From Zeus faber (taxonomy: Eukaryota > Chordata > Actinopteri > Zeiformes > Zeidae), in the NCBI GenBank assembly GCA_960531495.1, contig OY482846.1:14948243-15012242 (forward strand): a DNA stretch of 64,000 bases. Reading direction: 5' to 3'. Below the pieces are notes generated by a model. The model searched no databases. It worked only from the letters and a program-made list of their open reading frames with translations, and was not told the origin of the DNA. Within the stretch, counting starts at the first letter, position 1, and every line of letters starts with the position of its first letter. Of this stretch, positions 1-13,111 are shown piece by piece. A program made the position numbers and the translations under genes.

Positions 1-109
1 GCAGGTTGAGAACTTGAACTCCACTTGCAGACTAACTCTGTCCTGGATGCAATGGCATACAAATACTCTGTGTTGTATGCCCAGCATGCTGACAGTACAG
101 GTTAAAAAA
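1..109 (-). repeat. short interspersed repeat, family A copy 1 (cut by window start)
   Basis: Read on the minus strand this stretch begins with a T-rich run and AACCTGTACTGTCAGCATG, then continues with GAGTATTTGTATGCCATTGCATC. The same string order recurs near 42591 and 52472. It has no coding capacity that I recognise and is a non-autonomous interspersed repeat of unknown class. Confidence 0.7.
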
Positions 110-981
110 CAAAAAAACAAAGATAAATGTTTTTGTGAAACATCTAAAGTGCATAAAACTTTTGACCAGTACTGTATTCTTATTTTCTCTCTTGTTTTTA
201 ATTCAGACATTAATGTGGTCTCTTTCACAACCACGCTTTCATGTAAATATATATATGATAATTCAAGTACATTTTGTTTGATTCTCAAATCAAATGAGTG
301 AAAATTTCTTTGACAATATCCATCCACTGGTTTGCAAGGTCTATACATCACACCAATTTCTTGGAGCAGCCTTATGACTTGCTGCAATAAAAACTTGTCA
401 AGTATCGATCTTATTGATTATTTATCATATCAATGTCATCAAAAAAGTGGGAAATGGAAACCTTGCAGCAAGTCTTATTTTCAAGTTCAAGAGATTATTT
501 GTCACATACATATACATATTTTATAATAATACAGAAGATCCCCTCAAACATAAAAGTTCTGTGAAGGAAACCATGCTGTGGGAAAAAGGCTGGAATTTAG
601 ATTGTGTGGGTGGGTGGGCGGAAAGGTCACATTTGCCTTGGACGGGGTCGGCGCGTGTGTACACAACCCGTTCCGCTGTATTTACGCCTGTTACGTGTAT
701 GTGTGTGATAAGTACATGGGAGGTGTTTGGGGGAGGTTCTGTCCTTTTGCAACACCTTTTTCTATGAACACGCACACACGCACGCACGCACACACAGAGG
801 CCAGTGTTGGTTTAGCCCTTGACTTGGGTTTAGGTGGATCTCTGGACACCACATTCCAGAACCCCGAATTCAGGGAAGGGGTCCTGTTTAGATTGAAGAT
901 GCAAGAAAATCGTATTTTGTGTTTGGTTTCTGCACACAATTTATAAGGCATTTATTTAATTAAAAAATGCAGTCTTTCCTT

Positions 982-1274
982 TAGGGCTGCCCCCTGAAAG
1001 TCAATTAATCTAATCATCAGTTAGAAACCCATCAGTCAACTGAGATTCTTTAAGTCGAGAAATCGTTTATTTATTTATCATTCCTCCAGATAAAACAACT
1101 AAAACAGTGAGGGGAAAGGGCACTACGAGATTATTTTCTGCCCACAACACATGAAGAGGGGTTGATCAGGTAGACAGTCGCGGAGATAGTGTCCGCATTT
1201 TGCATGACATTAAATAACCTACATCTAAAATAAATAGATGTATGTGACAAAATTCTGAGTTGGGTACAGCCCTA
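982..1274. mobile_element. hAT-like MITE
   Basis: The stretch starts with AGGGCTGCCCC and ends with GTACAGCCCT, imperfect inverted termini of the hAT-like type common in fish. About 290 bp with no coding capacity. The remainder of 1-1541 (upstream intron) shows no exon that I can recognise. Confidence 0.45.
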
Positions 1275-1501
1275 CTTTACTTTGATTTATATTTCCCACA
1301 ACTTTACCAGAAAAAAAAATATATAAATTGCATCGTTTAACTTTAGGTTTAGATTGTAGCTTTAACTTTAGGATCAACTTTAGCACCGGAGTAATAAATA
1401 AAGCTTATTTCTTGTTTCCTGGTATTGTGTACTTATCCACAGCTACAGACACCACTTTGTTCTACAACCCTAGGGGTTCAAGTTAAATAAATGTTTCCTT
1501 A

Positions 1502-1503
<2 letters not shown>

Positions 1504-1539
<36 letters not shown>
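1504..1539. repeat. (TG)n microsatellite ending at the E1 acceptor
   Basis: Uninterrupted TG repeat of about 36 bp that runs directly into the TAG of the E1 acceptor, in the place of a normal polypyrimidine tract. Confidence 0.95.
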
Positions 1540-1541
<2 letters not shown>

Positions 1542-1542
<1 letters not shown>

Positions 1543-1657
1543 CCCAGTGTGTTCCAGTGGGAGCAGGTGGTCCACATGGCTCCCGTGGAGAGGCTGGACC
1601 ACGCCTTCACCGTGGCCAAAGAGCAGCTGGCCATCGAGAGCCTCCTGGATCCTGAAG
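1542..1657 (+). CDS. utrn: utrophin exon E1: CH2 domain (DMD exon 7 counterpart)
   Basis: Encodes PSVFQWEQVVHMAP, then VERLDHAFTVAKEQLAIE and SLLDPE, the conserved middle of the second calponin-homology domain of the actin-binding module. The acceptor TAG follows a TG array. The donor is GAAG|GTGGTT, which leaves one base of the Asp codon that E2 completes. 116 bp against 119 in DMD. The first base completes a codon from an upstream exon outside the window. Confidence 0.93.
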
Positions 1658-1877
1658 GTGGTTTCTCATTGGCATACGCACACACACTCGTGCACTTTAC
1701 AGGAAATTTCTCCCCTTGAAATTAGATTTTATTTGATCAGAAAACCGAATGGAAACTTTCTAATGTTGGACGATGAAACTTCTGACCCCTTATATTTTAC
1801 TAAACATATTTTCATAATTTGAATAAACACTTTACAGAAGAGCTAAACAAATTTTTGATTGATTGTAATTATTTCAT

Positions 1878-2083
1878 TCAAAGTGCAGTGTGTAGAATTT
1901 ACTGAACGGACTTGGCAGAAATAATAATATTCATAAGTATATTTGAATTAGTGTATAATTCCATGACAGTAAGAATCATGTTTGTGTTTTTATCTACATA
2001 AAAGTTGTCATGTTGCGGCACCATGGGGAGGGGTAATCATTTGGTTGCAGAACATGCCACTAAATTCTACACACTGCACCTTA
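1878..2083. mobile_element. MITE with ~22-bp inverted termini
   Basis: Left end AAAGTGCAGTGTGTAGAATTT and right end AAATTCTACACACTGCACCTT are near-perfect inverted repeats about 205 bp apart with no open frame between. Non-autonomous DNA transposon in intron 1. The rest of the intron (2084-3351) shows nothing I recognise. Confidence 0.75.
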
Positions 2084-3351
2084 ACACCAACATACAGATT
2101 ATGAAGCACTTATTTTTGTTTCTGATGGGCTTGAGTGAATTACGATTTGTGTGTCAAACTCAGTTGAATGTCTTTCTCACACTTCAATACTTTATTTGGA
2201 AAAAAATAAAGTATGTAAGTGTCCTTGTCCTTATTTCCACTTAGTATAGCTAGAGCTTTCAAATTATAAAGAAAACTAATTTTCGCCCCAACGTCTCAAG
2301 TACCGTCCATTTTAGCACCAAGCCCTCGAGATATGCATTTGGAGAATACGTTTAACGGTAGAAGTCCACCGGATGCATTGGTCCAGCATAAGGGCGCCGC
2401 ACGCAGCGTGGTTTTTCTCTGGCTCCACCCACTACATGGTTCAAATCGTTGTTTACGTATTGAAAACGACAACGATTTTAATAAAAACTTTTTTTAAAAG
2501 ACAGTTTGATAATACTGTGACACTTGGTGTGGTCAACCACACAGACACAATGAAGGAGACACGGATGGAATCTCTGCGTATAGCCAAAGCGGCTTTTATT
2601 GCCTGCCGCAAGGCTTACAACTACCCTGGGGTTGAGGTGTCCAGTCAAAAATAACAACCTGGGATGGCAGTGTCCCTTTTTATTACGGACATCTCTTCAG
2701 ACACTCTTTCCTAACACACGCACCCAGCACACTCTGCACTTCCCTCTCTCCCCTCCTTCCACACTATCCTAGACACCTCCACTCCAATCAGATAAACTTA
2801 TGCACATTATAACAACCCACCTATGAACTTTAACGCCGTCTCCTCTCCCCCCTCCCCCACAGTCATACACCCACACACATTCAGCGTGTTTATTCTTTGT
2901 ATTTAAAATGGGTCTTGATAAATAAGCAAATCTAACAGCAGCTCTAGGTCTCTGCTGCAATGTAGTCTCGTGTAAAACACAATTTAAATTTATTGCACCC
3001 TTGACAAAAACATTTCTCTGTAGATGTATGTTGTGTTTCTATGGAAAAGTCTAGCCTAGCTGTGCGTGTGTGTCCAGCTGAAAGATCCCAGTTGGCCTGT
3101 GGTATGTATTGACTGAGAGGCAGAACTGAACCGTACCGAAATCCAGACTTAATCATGAGAACAGGCCTCAACCTGTCCCTGCACACACACTTCTTCTCAC
3201 CTCTCTAATCTCCTCCATCACCCCTCTTCCTTGCTATCTCGCTCCATCTAGCCTACTGCAATGGCATTTTTCCTCTCATTATCCAATAGTTGTGAACCTT
3301 TGATTCCTTTCTCTCCCCCCTGCTTCCCCCACCACCTCACCCCCTTTCCAG

Positions 3352-3506
3352 ATGTGGCGGTCCAGTTGCCAGATAAGAAGTCCATCATCATGTATGTGAT
3401 GTCCTTGTTCGCTGCCCTGCCGCACGACGTCACCATGGAGGCCATCCGCGAAGTGGAGACCCTACCGCGAAAATACAAAGTGGAGGCCGAAGTAACAGAC
3501 ACTCAT
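3352..3506 (+). CDS. utrn: utrophin exon E2: end of CH2 and start of hinge 1
   Basis: Reads [15 protein letters not shown], then [18 protein letters not shown] and [10 protein letters not shown]. The [12 protein letters not shown] and LPRKYK strings are utrophin-like and distinguish this gene from dystrophin. Acceptor TTTCCAG|ATG, donor CAT|GTAAGA; ends in phase 0. The last residues (VEAEVTDTH) begin hinge 1. Confidence 0.95.
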
Positions 3507-3639
3507 GTAAGAATATACTTTTGCAATTTTACATTTTGTTCCTCATGCTCGACTACTATAATTGTGGTCTTTGTATTTAATTTGACACACGCTGTTCTGC
3601 TGTCAGCCTTATTTCAAGTTTCAGCCCTCTTGGTTTTGG

Positions 3640-3990
3640 ACTCGCCGCCGTAAATTCTCAGACTTGGACTCCATAAGCTTTAGTCTCCAACTTGACTCAA
3701 AGACTTGGTCTTGTCTTGACTGGTTTGGACTTTAACACGTTAAGACATTGGCCCCATTGGTCTTGGTTTGGGTTCACAGTCAAGTCTGAATTGACTTTGA
3801 CTCCATAATCTTTGGTCTCGGAGTTGATTCTGATTCACTTTGCCTAACCAAGACCCCATTGGTCTGAGTTTGGACTCCAACCTTGAACCCTTGGACTTGA
3901 CTTTGACTCATTAGCTTCGGCCTCTGACTACTCTGAGAGACTTGGTCTTAGAGACTTGGACCAGACCACCTTCTGGTCTTCAGTGGTCTT
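3640..3990. repeat. degenerate GACTTGG-type repeat region
   Basis: About 350 bp of loosely repeated words (GACTTGGACTCC, CTTGACTTTGACTC, TTGGTCT) that read as a decayed minisatellite. No clean period can be assigned by eye. Confidence 0.6.
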
Positions 3991-6900
3991 CACTACAACA
4001 AATTAGGGATAATACACATTATAAAATAAACGATGATGGACGCGATGGGAGACGTGAGGCCCAAGGTTAAGACTGCAGAAGGTATTGCTGGTGCATATTC
4101 AACATTTTATGGTCCAATCACTCATATATTGCTCACAAAAATGCCACCTGTTGGCATCAAGGCCGTCTTTGACATATTTGAAGGTACAAGGCCTCATCGT
4201 CCAGCCTTTATAATGTGAGGATTATTTACTCAAGCCATGAAAACAAAACAATTTAATTTCCCCCATACAGGTACCTTGAGGCAGGCATTGCTGTGAATCA
4301 CCTTGTCAGGTGTGATGGTAACAAGTCCTTTTGGTCTTTTCAATGTGTGGCTACACCTAGTTTTAATGACCCCCCCCTGAGCAAGCGGGGTGGACTGCAA
4401 TCAAACTGGACCCCTCGGGCATTTACTTCTACTTTTTTCTCCTTAGTTTTCTTTTTCCTTTGGCTATAGCACCTGGTTTGAAGGCCCCCAGACCCCCATT
4501 ACGCCTTGGCCAGAGAGACTGAAGTTCTTTTTGTGTGCACGCATGCCGGTTCAAATGAGTCATTCTCCTAGTTGTTCTCTCCTTTTATGAAGAGGCGCTC
4601 TCCTTTTGAGCCCATTGAAAAGCTCAGCAGGCAAATAGGGAGCAGAGTCATGACTCACTGCCGACACTGGAAAACAGACCGCCAACCCCCAACAGCAATC
4701 CACTTCTCAGCTCCTCTCCATCCATTTCCAACAAAGTATTTCCAGTAGTTCATCGTCAAACTGGATAATGCATACCTAGATGACCTCTGGATGGAAGAAG
4801 AAGATATTCAATGTATTTTTATTTTTGATCTTTTAATGCACACTTGTTGCTGTCATTCCTTGTGATCTAGCTACTTGTTTTCTATTTTTTACTTCTATTT
4901 TCCCACTTTCTGGCAGAGTGCCTGGGTCATTTTCTCGTCATTCCGTCTATATATATATATATATATATATTAGAGAACACCTCTCCAATTGCTTTCCTCC
5001 GACCTTGCTCCCTCTTTCGAAACGGGTGTAGCCAAGGAGCAGCTCATTCCATCATTTGTTTCTTGTTTGGTTCAAGATGTTTCCCAGGTGGACGGCGGAA
5101 CGTCCCCGAACCACCTCTAAAACCACTTTAAAATGTATTTTTATTTTTTTTTATTGCCTGTGGGCAAATTCTTCCCACGTCTTGGAAAGCGGGCTGGAAA
5201 AGTCGACTTTAAATTGTCCTGCGATTGGGTCCAACAAGGGTTTAGTTTCCTGGCACGCTTCCTCTCACCATAGCATAGGAAGCGATGTGTAATACTGCTG
5301 GTAGAAACAGGGTGTGGCAGAAAGACATATAGACCATCTTTGTTGTTTTCCTCCCCAGTTTCATAACCGCATCTTTCTTGCAAATTTTTCAGAATTTTGG
5401 TAGCTTCCACCAGTTTGTGTGTTGGGTTTTACCAGTTTACCACTGTCTCTCAAGTAGGGAAGTCTTGAAGTGATATGCTTGACTTGCATTGAAGTAGTCG
5501 GGGAAACCCGCACAGCAAAGCGATTCTGGGCTGGAGCTGGGCACGTCATCTGGTGATAATAAAGTGTTCTGCGAGACCACAGCTATTTTACAGCCAATCA
5601 CAGCAATAGATAGAACTAAGGCTACAGTTCTCTCCCCTTTATCTCTTGTTCACAATTCCAAAGCCCAAGCTCAACCTGCACGGTCTTTACAAAGAGTCCT
5701 ACAACAAGCAGGTCAAAGTGTCCTAAAATGTTATGGAGCATTTTTAACAGCTGTCTGGTTTTCTAGAGCACGACAGCATTTTATTTCCAGTTTATGCTGA
5801 CCATTCAGTCTGTGCTCATAGTAACTCATAGTACAATGAGTGAGACGAGTCTTTCTTGAAAAAAATCATTATAGACCTACATCATCTGGCTGTCAGCCCA
5901 GCCTTCGTTGCCATTTTGTTTAACCTGTTGGTATCTTTGTTGCTACCCTCCACCTCAACAACACTAACAGCGGTGCCCTGACTACCAAAAACAGATCAGA
6001 TATGGAGTATCTCCGTTGAACCCTTTCAAACACCGGAAACTGCTTAGTAATGGCAGTGTACCAACCCCCCCCCCCCCCCGTTGTGACCGCTGTCATTGGC
6101 TTCGAGCAGTGTGTAATTTACCCCAGAGAGCAACTAACCTAGAAGAGCGCCGTTATCCCTACTGTTTGCAAACCACTGAGTGTTCCTGCATTGGTTTAGT
6201 AGATTAACACTAAATTAACCACCTGTTTGAGATGAGAAAAATTTAACTTTACTGGTTGATGACCAGGGTTGACAGCGTCATTTCTTCATTTGCACCGTAA
6301 AGGTTAAGAGTTTTCTTTATCTGGCAGAAAATCCTTCTTCTCCTTTATTCCCTCTGGCTTGACATGTTTTTTCCCCCCTGCACTATCATTAACAGATGCC
6401 TACTTCTGCTACCATGGCCGTTCCCCTTAGAATATTCAAGTTCCTTCTTCTTTGTGCCTGTTTTTTCCGTGGGCACTACCTGTCATTCTGGCTGCAGAAG
6501 TAGCCTCACCCAGCATGTCTTTGTATCTGGATGCTATTCCTGGAATGTGGGTTGACCTGCCCCGTTGGCAGCAGGCACACCTCCCAGCGTCAGAGGCCTT
6601 TCGCTGGGTATTTTCTTTGCAGGACATGTGCAGAGCTCTCTGCCTCCCATAGACCAGATGGTGTCTGGGTTCTATTTTTGAAACAATTTACTGATGCTAG
6701 AGACCAAGAGATCGAATCACAATGGCAGGGAAAGACTTTGGGCATGGCTGTAGTGTGTTGTAACGGCACCGGACATTGGGATTGACCAAAAGGTCTTTAC
6801 GGTTCTGTGTTTCAGTTCCTTTAAATACAGAGCATCATGATCATTCTGTATGCATTGCACTGTTTATGTTTTCATCTATTCCTGATAAAATTTTTGTATC

Positions 6901-7134
6901 TGCCTTCTGCCTCCTTGTTCAGCCAATGCTGAATGACCCAAGAAATTCCTTATCGCATTCCCACTCTTCTCCAAAACAGTACTATACTTTTATGAATTTC
7001 ACTGTGTGGATTAATAAAATCTTGTGTTATTTAATGCAATTCAATACAATTTACACCGCAACAATTACTAATGCCTCATGTGAATTCTCCAAATAATGCT
7101 ATGATAACTGACTAATGCCACTACAACTTCATCT
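3991..7134. other. intron 2 middle part, nothing coding recognised
   Basis: Holds a (TA)n run at about 4949-4970 and a C homopolymer at about 6066-6080. Short open frames here have no family resemblance and no exon-like codon bias, so I see no gene and no extra utrophin exon. Confidence 0.6.
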
Positions 7135-7680
7135 CTTATCAAAATCAGTTTTATTGGCCAAGTATGTGTAAACATACAAGGATGCACAGCACATACAATG
7201 GAAGGATGCATATACAATGTATTTACACAGGATAGACATACAGCTAAATTAAGGGCAACAAAGATAAACAAATATTTAACTACTATGTGCAGATATAAAA
7301 TATAAAAAATAGCAATGAAATTTGTGAATTTGAAAGACAACAATGCAATGGTGCAGAATGCAAAGATGCTGGAATATGGTTACTTTATATACATGAGGTA
7401 GCTGGACATGACAGTCTATGCATGTGTAGAATGTACAGCGTGCCTAGATTTAAACTGTCAATGATGATATGTACATGTTAAAAACAATTTGAACTAAAAA
7501 ATATATGATGTTAAATTTGTAGGTACAGTTGGTGTTTAGAGTTATAGGTTTATTGCAGGGAGGATTGTTCTGACACTGTGACTCATTTAAGTGTTCATCA
7601 GAGGGATGGCCTGCAGAAAGAAACTCTTCCTTGTGTCTGGTTGTTTTCGCGTACAGTGCTCTGTAGCGCCTACCAGAGAT
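7135..7680 (-). mobile_element. LINE 3'-tail-like repeat
   Basis: Opens with TTTTATTGGCCAAGTATGTG and ends with words such as GTGTTCATCAGAGGGATGGC and GCTCTGTAGCGCCTACCAGA, which I recognise from the 3' ends of fish non-LTR elements. No reverse transcriptase remains. Assignment rests on memory of the repeat type. Confidence 0.45.
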
Positions 7681-8648
7681 GACCAGACTCCATACAGAAC
7701 TTCTCCTCTGCTGGATATTTCTTATCTAGCAATGTTACGAATTCCATGTGGGAAAGGGGCTTTTTGTGGAGTTTTGTTATTTTATCTAAATTGATACTAA
7801 TAAAAGGACGACAAAGGTTTCTCCCACAACACAATATCGATACAGTGGTGCCAATTATCGATACTATAACTATTAATACGTTTATTTCTCAGAGCCGTTC
7901 AGACGGACCGGGGAATTGAGCTAGCTGCAGCATCCCCACACACCTCACACCTCAGTTTCCACCGAGTGGCCAAACAGTGCTAAAACCCTGTTAGAATGAC
8001 AATAATACAGATAATATGGATATAGTATTAATAATATTAGTCCGGACTAAGCGGAGCGGAGAAGGTGGGGGAGGAGGCTCGGAGCCCCCATCGCATGATT
8101 CTGGCACGAGATGAAGCACCACACTGTGCAGTTAGTCGGACGCTCACACCCGGTACCAACCAAAATAGCACCGGAAACTGGGCTTTAACCCGACCCTCAA
8201 ACTTAGACACCTTAAAATTTGATATTTTCTATTTAATTTTATTTCACTGAACAGTTGTGATATCCAGGGCATCCCGGCCAAAGCCTGACAAAGCTGCCTG
8301 ATTATTTGTGTATACCATGTTTTACTGTTGTATGTGCAGAAAGTTTTAGTCAGCACACCCATGTCCACACAAGATCTGATGTAGGATGTCACTGTGTCAA
8401 GCTAGGTTTATACTTGCCCTTAGCGCGAGGGAGTGGGCTGGACCCCAAATAAAGTAAAGTGAAGGAAAAATGCATTTTTAAAAATAAGAAAATATTGCAC
8501 TTAATTTCAGCTTTGGGTCATCAATTTAGAACTAGACATTTAAGGATCGCAATAATTAAACTTATTAGTCATGAATTACTCTCAGCTATTCTCACATAAT
8601 TCAGAAAATATTTATATGTATTTGTCTCTACCTACTCTGGTCTCCCAG

Positions 8649-8855
8649 TGCCTGGCCTCGGAGGCTATGGAGGTCCCCAGCAGCCTGACAGAGATGGAGG
8701 GAGAGGAGGGCCTTCTGGAGGTGGACCTGGACAGCTACCAGGCCACGCTGGAGGAGGTGCTGACCTGGCTGCTGTCTGCCGAGGACGCCCTGCACATGCA
8801 GGACGAGGTGTCGGATGATGTGGAGGAGGTCAAGGAGCAGTTCCACACGCACGAG
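8649..8855 (+). CDS. utrn: utrophin exon E3: hinge 1 and start of spectrin repeat 1
   Basis: Starts [17 protein letters not shown] (hinge) and continues with [39 protein letters not shown] and KEQFHTHE, the first helix of repeat 1. Acidic and compact, 207 bp in phase 0/0. The long dystrophin hinge-1 insert (DMD exons 8-9) is absent, as in utrophin. Acceptor TCTCCCAG, donor GAG|GTAGGG. Confidence 0.94.
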
Positions 8856-10834
8856 GTAGGGGGCAACAGTAGCTTATATTACTCGTGGTTATTCATGTCG
8901 GCAAGGTGATGTGTTATCTGTAAAATGCTTTTACAGATTGGATGCTCTGTATCGCTAATGAGGCTTTGGAATGATGAACATGTATATGTATGTGACAAAT
9001 AAGCTCTTGAATCTTGAATATACAGTATATTATGTATGAACCAAATGGCTATATGGGTTGTTTGATACTTAATGAGCCCTTCCAGAAAATCATGATTTAA
9101 GCAATAAGTCAAATTTAAAATGCATCTTCAACCAAAGGTTGGTTTAGATAGAAGATAGATAGGGAGATTATTTTGTCATCAATACTATAATAATGTAACC
9201 CAAACCAAACATTATTTTATTTGTTTTATAACTTTGAGCCCATGATTCTTTATGTTTAGAAAGTTAAAACATATACTCAAGTATTTTTCAGCACTTAAAT
9301 ATTTCCTCTGTGATGGGAAGTGACTCTTTCCTCATTTGTTCATTCTTGCCATTTTTGAACATTTTACTGCACGTTAAATATAGCAAATTGCATCGCAGGT
9401 TTTGAGAAAAGCCACCTCAAAGTCAAGCAAAAAATCCCAAAGGTACTGCTTATTGTTCATGTACATTCTAACACTTTCACTCATAAAAATTAAGTAGGAT
9501 CTTATTTGACTATACAGATATTGAGAAAGTATCTTGTCTAGGAACAACGGCTGTGATTGAAGCCCCTGGTGCCACATGGAACATGCTCTGCCATGCTGGG
9601 AATGTCTGCTTCTAACGACAGAGTGCAGCATGTCCCACAGCTCAGTTACTCGATAAGGACCGGTTCAGGGATATTCTTGCATGTGCGTATAGGGTGGTGA
9701 GCTCTTGCGGAATTCCTTTGGCTTAAATTCCATTGAGACTTTAATATTTGGAATCCAGGTCAAAGGGAAAAAAAGAATGATGGTAAAGGAAAGCAACCAA
9801 ACCTAAAGCACTCTTTAAGGCTGGCTTTTCCAGAGTATTAAAAGTATTAAAATAAAACCTATTTTGTATAATATTATTTCCTCCACTTCCACACACACCA
9901 TATTCAAAAGACAAAAAACAGTGCTCTATAATAGTGTCCAATTGGAAAATGCTTACTCATCCAGAGAGCTCTCGGGAATTGAACAATAACTCAATTCATG
10001 GGCCCTCATTCTGCTCACCAGCTCTTCTCGAAGGTTAACAAGCGAGCTTAATTCCTCAAACCTTTTCTCCCTCCCTCCATCTTTTCTGAAGCATGATCAC
10101 CTTCGACTGACCACTTGGCTCGTTCTCAGTTTGTTGAGTCGAGCACAAATCCTTTTCCACGGCATTGGTGTGTGCTGAAGTGTCTCGAGGTGCGCTGAAA
10201 TGGAAGGGGTTTGTGTTGCTACCTTCTACTATCCAGCGTGGTGAGGAGTAGCAGTTGGTCCAGATGTTGGGGAGTGGGTGCCAAGTCTGTGTACCCAACA
10301 CAGAGCCAGAGTTGGCTAACTTAGTTCTAACTAAGCCTACATGTTGGGCTCCCAGCAACATGGCTTCTCTCTTCCTGATGGAAGAACAGTGTGCTTGTTC
10401 CTGGATCACAGTAACTTTTGACAAATACCTCAATATCAATAATTGGACAATATTTTGAGGATGGCTATTTTTTCTTGATATCTTTATCTACACACAAATA
10501 TTTTCGTAACCATCATTAATAATGTGGATATATTGACATCACAGGTAGAGTAGTGCTGACGAGAACAGCATGAACAGTCTATGAAGTTCACAATATTACT
10601 TTACTATAATGTAGCCTTAAAGACGACATTTAACTCTCACCACCAAAATCCCAGTTGATCTCGAGTCTCATATCAAGATATTGATATTATAACTATACAG
10701 TATATGGCCCAGCTCTACTATGCGCATTGCAGTGGGGTTTAATTTTTCGAATGGGAAATCTGTCGCATGAAGATTATACCCCTCAATCTCCTCCTCTACC
10801 CCAACCCGCCTAACTTCCACCAACACCCTCCTAG
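8856..10834. other. intron 3, nothing recognised
   Basis: AT-rich intron with only short open frames and a small GATA-like run near 9150. No exon, RNA gene or clearly named repeat is visible to me. Confidence 0.55.
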
Positions 10835-11016
10835 GTCTTCATGATGGAGCTCACCGCACACCAGAGCAGCGTTGGCAACGTGCTGCAAGCGGGCAACCAG
10901 CTGATCGCGCAGGGCAACCTGACGGAGGAGGAAGAGGACGAGATCAGGGAACAGATGAGCTTGCTCAACTCGCGCTGGGAGAGCCTCCGGGTGGCCAGCA
11001 TGGACCGACAGGCCAA
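10835..11016 (+). CDS. utrn: utrophin exon E4: spectrin repeat 1
   Basis: Encodes [36 protein letters not shown] and [17 protein letters not shown], matching repeat 1 of the family. 182 bp, the same as DMD exon 11. Acceptor CTCCTAG, donor CCAA|GTAAGC; ends in phase 2. Confidence 0.95.
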
Positions 11017-11085
11017 GTAAGCGGTCCACTGTCAATAACTCCTGAGGTGTTGTTTAAAGAACTTGCAGGCCTTTTGGTCCTACCA

Positions 11086-11640
11086 AGTAGGGCTGCAGAT
11101 TATTCCCATATAATCACATTCAAATTCGTATGCTTTATTTTTTTTAATATTTGAATATATACAAATTTTTTAATCACAAATTTAGAGCAATTTAATGAAT
11201 CTTTTCTCCAAACAAAGCAAATAAAATGTGAGTTATGTGCGTTCACTGTGCAACAAACTGGATATTGAACTTTGTTGCTCACCACATGTGAATTTATTCC
11301 CTAACGTTAGCCAAAACAATCAATTCTTACACCAACCGCCTGCATGTCCTCCGTCACCACATCCATAAACCTTCTCTTTGGCCTTCCTCTTTTCCTCTTG
11401 CCTGGCAGCTCCATCCTCAGCATCCCTCTCCCAATGTAACCCATCTCCTAAACACGTGTCCAAACCATCTCAATCTCACCTCTCTCACTTTTCCACCAAA
11501 CTGTCCAACCTGAGCTGTCACTCTACTGTATTCATTCTTAATCCTAAACAATCAATTATAAAAAAAAAAATAGCAATGTCAGCATTTGAATAGTGATTTT
11601 ATCTTTTTTGATATTTTAGTTCTTTTCGAATTTCGTTCCT
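11086..11640. mobile_element. AT-rich element, family D copy 1 (boundaries uncertain)
   Basis: Begins TAGGGCTGCAGATTATTCCC and shares the words CATTCAAATTCGTATGC and TTTATTTTTTTTAATATTT with the copy at 50668. The start resembles hAT-like MITE ends (TAGGGCTG). The right end was not found with confidence. Confidence 0.45.
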
Positions 11641-11670
11641 GCAGACCTAGTACCAAGGTGTCACAAGTAT

Positions 11671-11817
11671 GGATACTGTGTCGCCAAAGGGTCATTATCG
11701 CAAAATACCCCCCTTCAAAGTGGTAAGAGACCTCCTGGTCACCCTGTCGGTGGTTATTTTGTGATAATGACCCGCTGGCTTCATATTACATGGCTACTTA
11801 CTGAATAAAATAAGACA
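11671..11817. repeat. palindromic element, family B copy 1
   Basis: Contains GGTCATTATCGCAAAATA followed about 50 bp later by GGTTATTTTGTGATAATGACC, a near inverted repeat able to fold. The same pair of words recurs near 18245 and 26960 and more weakly near 16320. Non-coding. Confidence 0.7.
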
Positions 11818-12505
11818 TTCAGACGGAATATTGATGCTGCGTACACGGGAACTCGGAAAACAGATTCCTGCCCCCCCTCCCCCGTCGGCTACCACCTAAA
11901 GTATATTTCAGATCTTCATATCCTTTTTTTTTGCCAGTATTAATGTGAAATACGTATTAAATTGCATTCATAAAATTAAAGACCTTAAAAAGGTCTTAAG
12001 TCTTAAATATAACTTGACCATACTAGCATGGGTGTTGGCACATGAAATGATGGAACGTGAATCCAGGCAGGGAGAAGTGGCTGCCTGTGTCATTGGTTAG
12101 TATTCAAAAATGGCTGAATTGAAAAAAATTATTATAAGAACCCGATCTGTTGTGAGGGGTTTATGAAGTTGCAGCACATATGCACTGGATTATCCGTCGC
12201 CACGGGACCAACCATAGGACGATTATTGTGCCTCGTTTGGACGTTGTCTCTAGTGTGTGTCCAGACTTGTTAATGGAAAAACATTCGCTGCATTGTTCTC
12301 CGGTGTCCGTCGCCATTAGACAAACAAACCTGGAATAGGCACCTCAGTTACTTTTATTAGAACTTTATATAGCATTCTTTCTCCAAACACATAAGTAGCA
12401 TTTGAGCTTTTACAGCGTTCGCTTAATTGCCTTTAACAATCCTGTACCCTTCCTCTCCTTCACTCTCGCTCTCTCACTCTATCTGCATCCCTTCTCTCCA
12501 TCCAG

Positions 12506-12656
12506 GCTCCACGAGGTCCTTATGGACCTCCAGCAGCAGCAGTTGCAGCAGCTCTCTGATTGGCTGACACAAACCGAGGAGCAAATCAGGAAGATGGAGA
12601 TAGAGCCGGCGGCAGGAGAGCTGGAGGGCTACAAGGCCCAGATAGAGCAGCACAAA
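12506..12656 (+). CDS. utrn: utrophin exon E5: repeat 1 / repeat 2
   Basis: LHEVLMDLQQQQLQQLSDWL then TQTEEQIRKMEIEP, a classic repeat helix with the conserved Trp. 151 bp, the same as DMD exon 12. Acceptor CATCCAG|G completes the Lys codon split from E4; donor AAA|GTGAGT; phase 0. Confidence 0.95.
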
Positions 12657-12991
12657 GTGAGTAGTAGAGTCGAGGGTATTTGGACTTTTACTTTTCATCA
12701 ATCTTCAAAATGGTAGTAATTGGCAACTACAATGCCTGTTTTTTTCATTGCAGTATGTATTTGGAAATTCATCCCTGCAATTAAGGCTTGAGCTGGAATT
12801 AAATAAAAATAAAAAGTCCAAGGTGTTATTAGAAAACCGTTGAGATGAATGTTTGGTTTGCGTTGATTGACATTAAAAAAACTTTGAAACATGAAAACAT
12901 TAGTAAACTCGTGTTAACTCAATCTCCTCTCCTCGCTCCACTAGTGCTTAATGTTTTTTTTTGTTTTTGTTTTGTTTTTGCCGCTCTCCAG

Positions 12992-13111
12992 GATCTGCAG
13001 AGTGACCTGGAGGCAGAGCAGGTGAAGGTCAACTCCCTGACCCACATGGTGGTGGTGGTGGATGAGAACAGCGGGGAGAGCGCCACTGCTGCCCTGGAGG
13101 AGCAACTACAA
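12992..13111 (+). CDS. utrn: utrophin exon E6: spectrin repeat 2
   Basis: [20 protein letters not shown] followed by [20 protein letters not shown], one of the best conserved rod stretches of the family. 120 bp, the same as DMD exon 13. Acceptor CTCTCCAG, donor CAA|GTAAGG. Confidence 0.96.

Noticed and set aside
4033-4218. Small open frame MMDAMGDVRPKVKTAEG as an extra hinge-1 exon
   Set aside because: No suitable splice sites in frame, E2 and E3 already join in phase 0, and no similarity to hinge 1.
5056-6785. Several 60-90 residue open frames in intron 2
   Set aside because: Chance frames in intron sequence; no codon bias, no splice-site support and no family resemblance.
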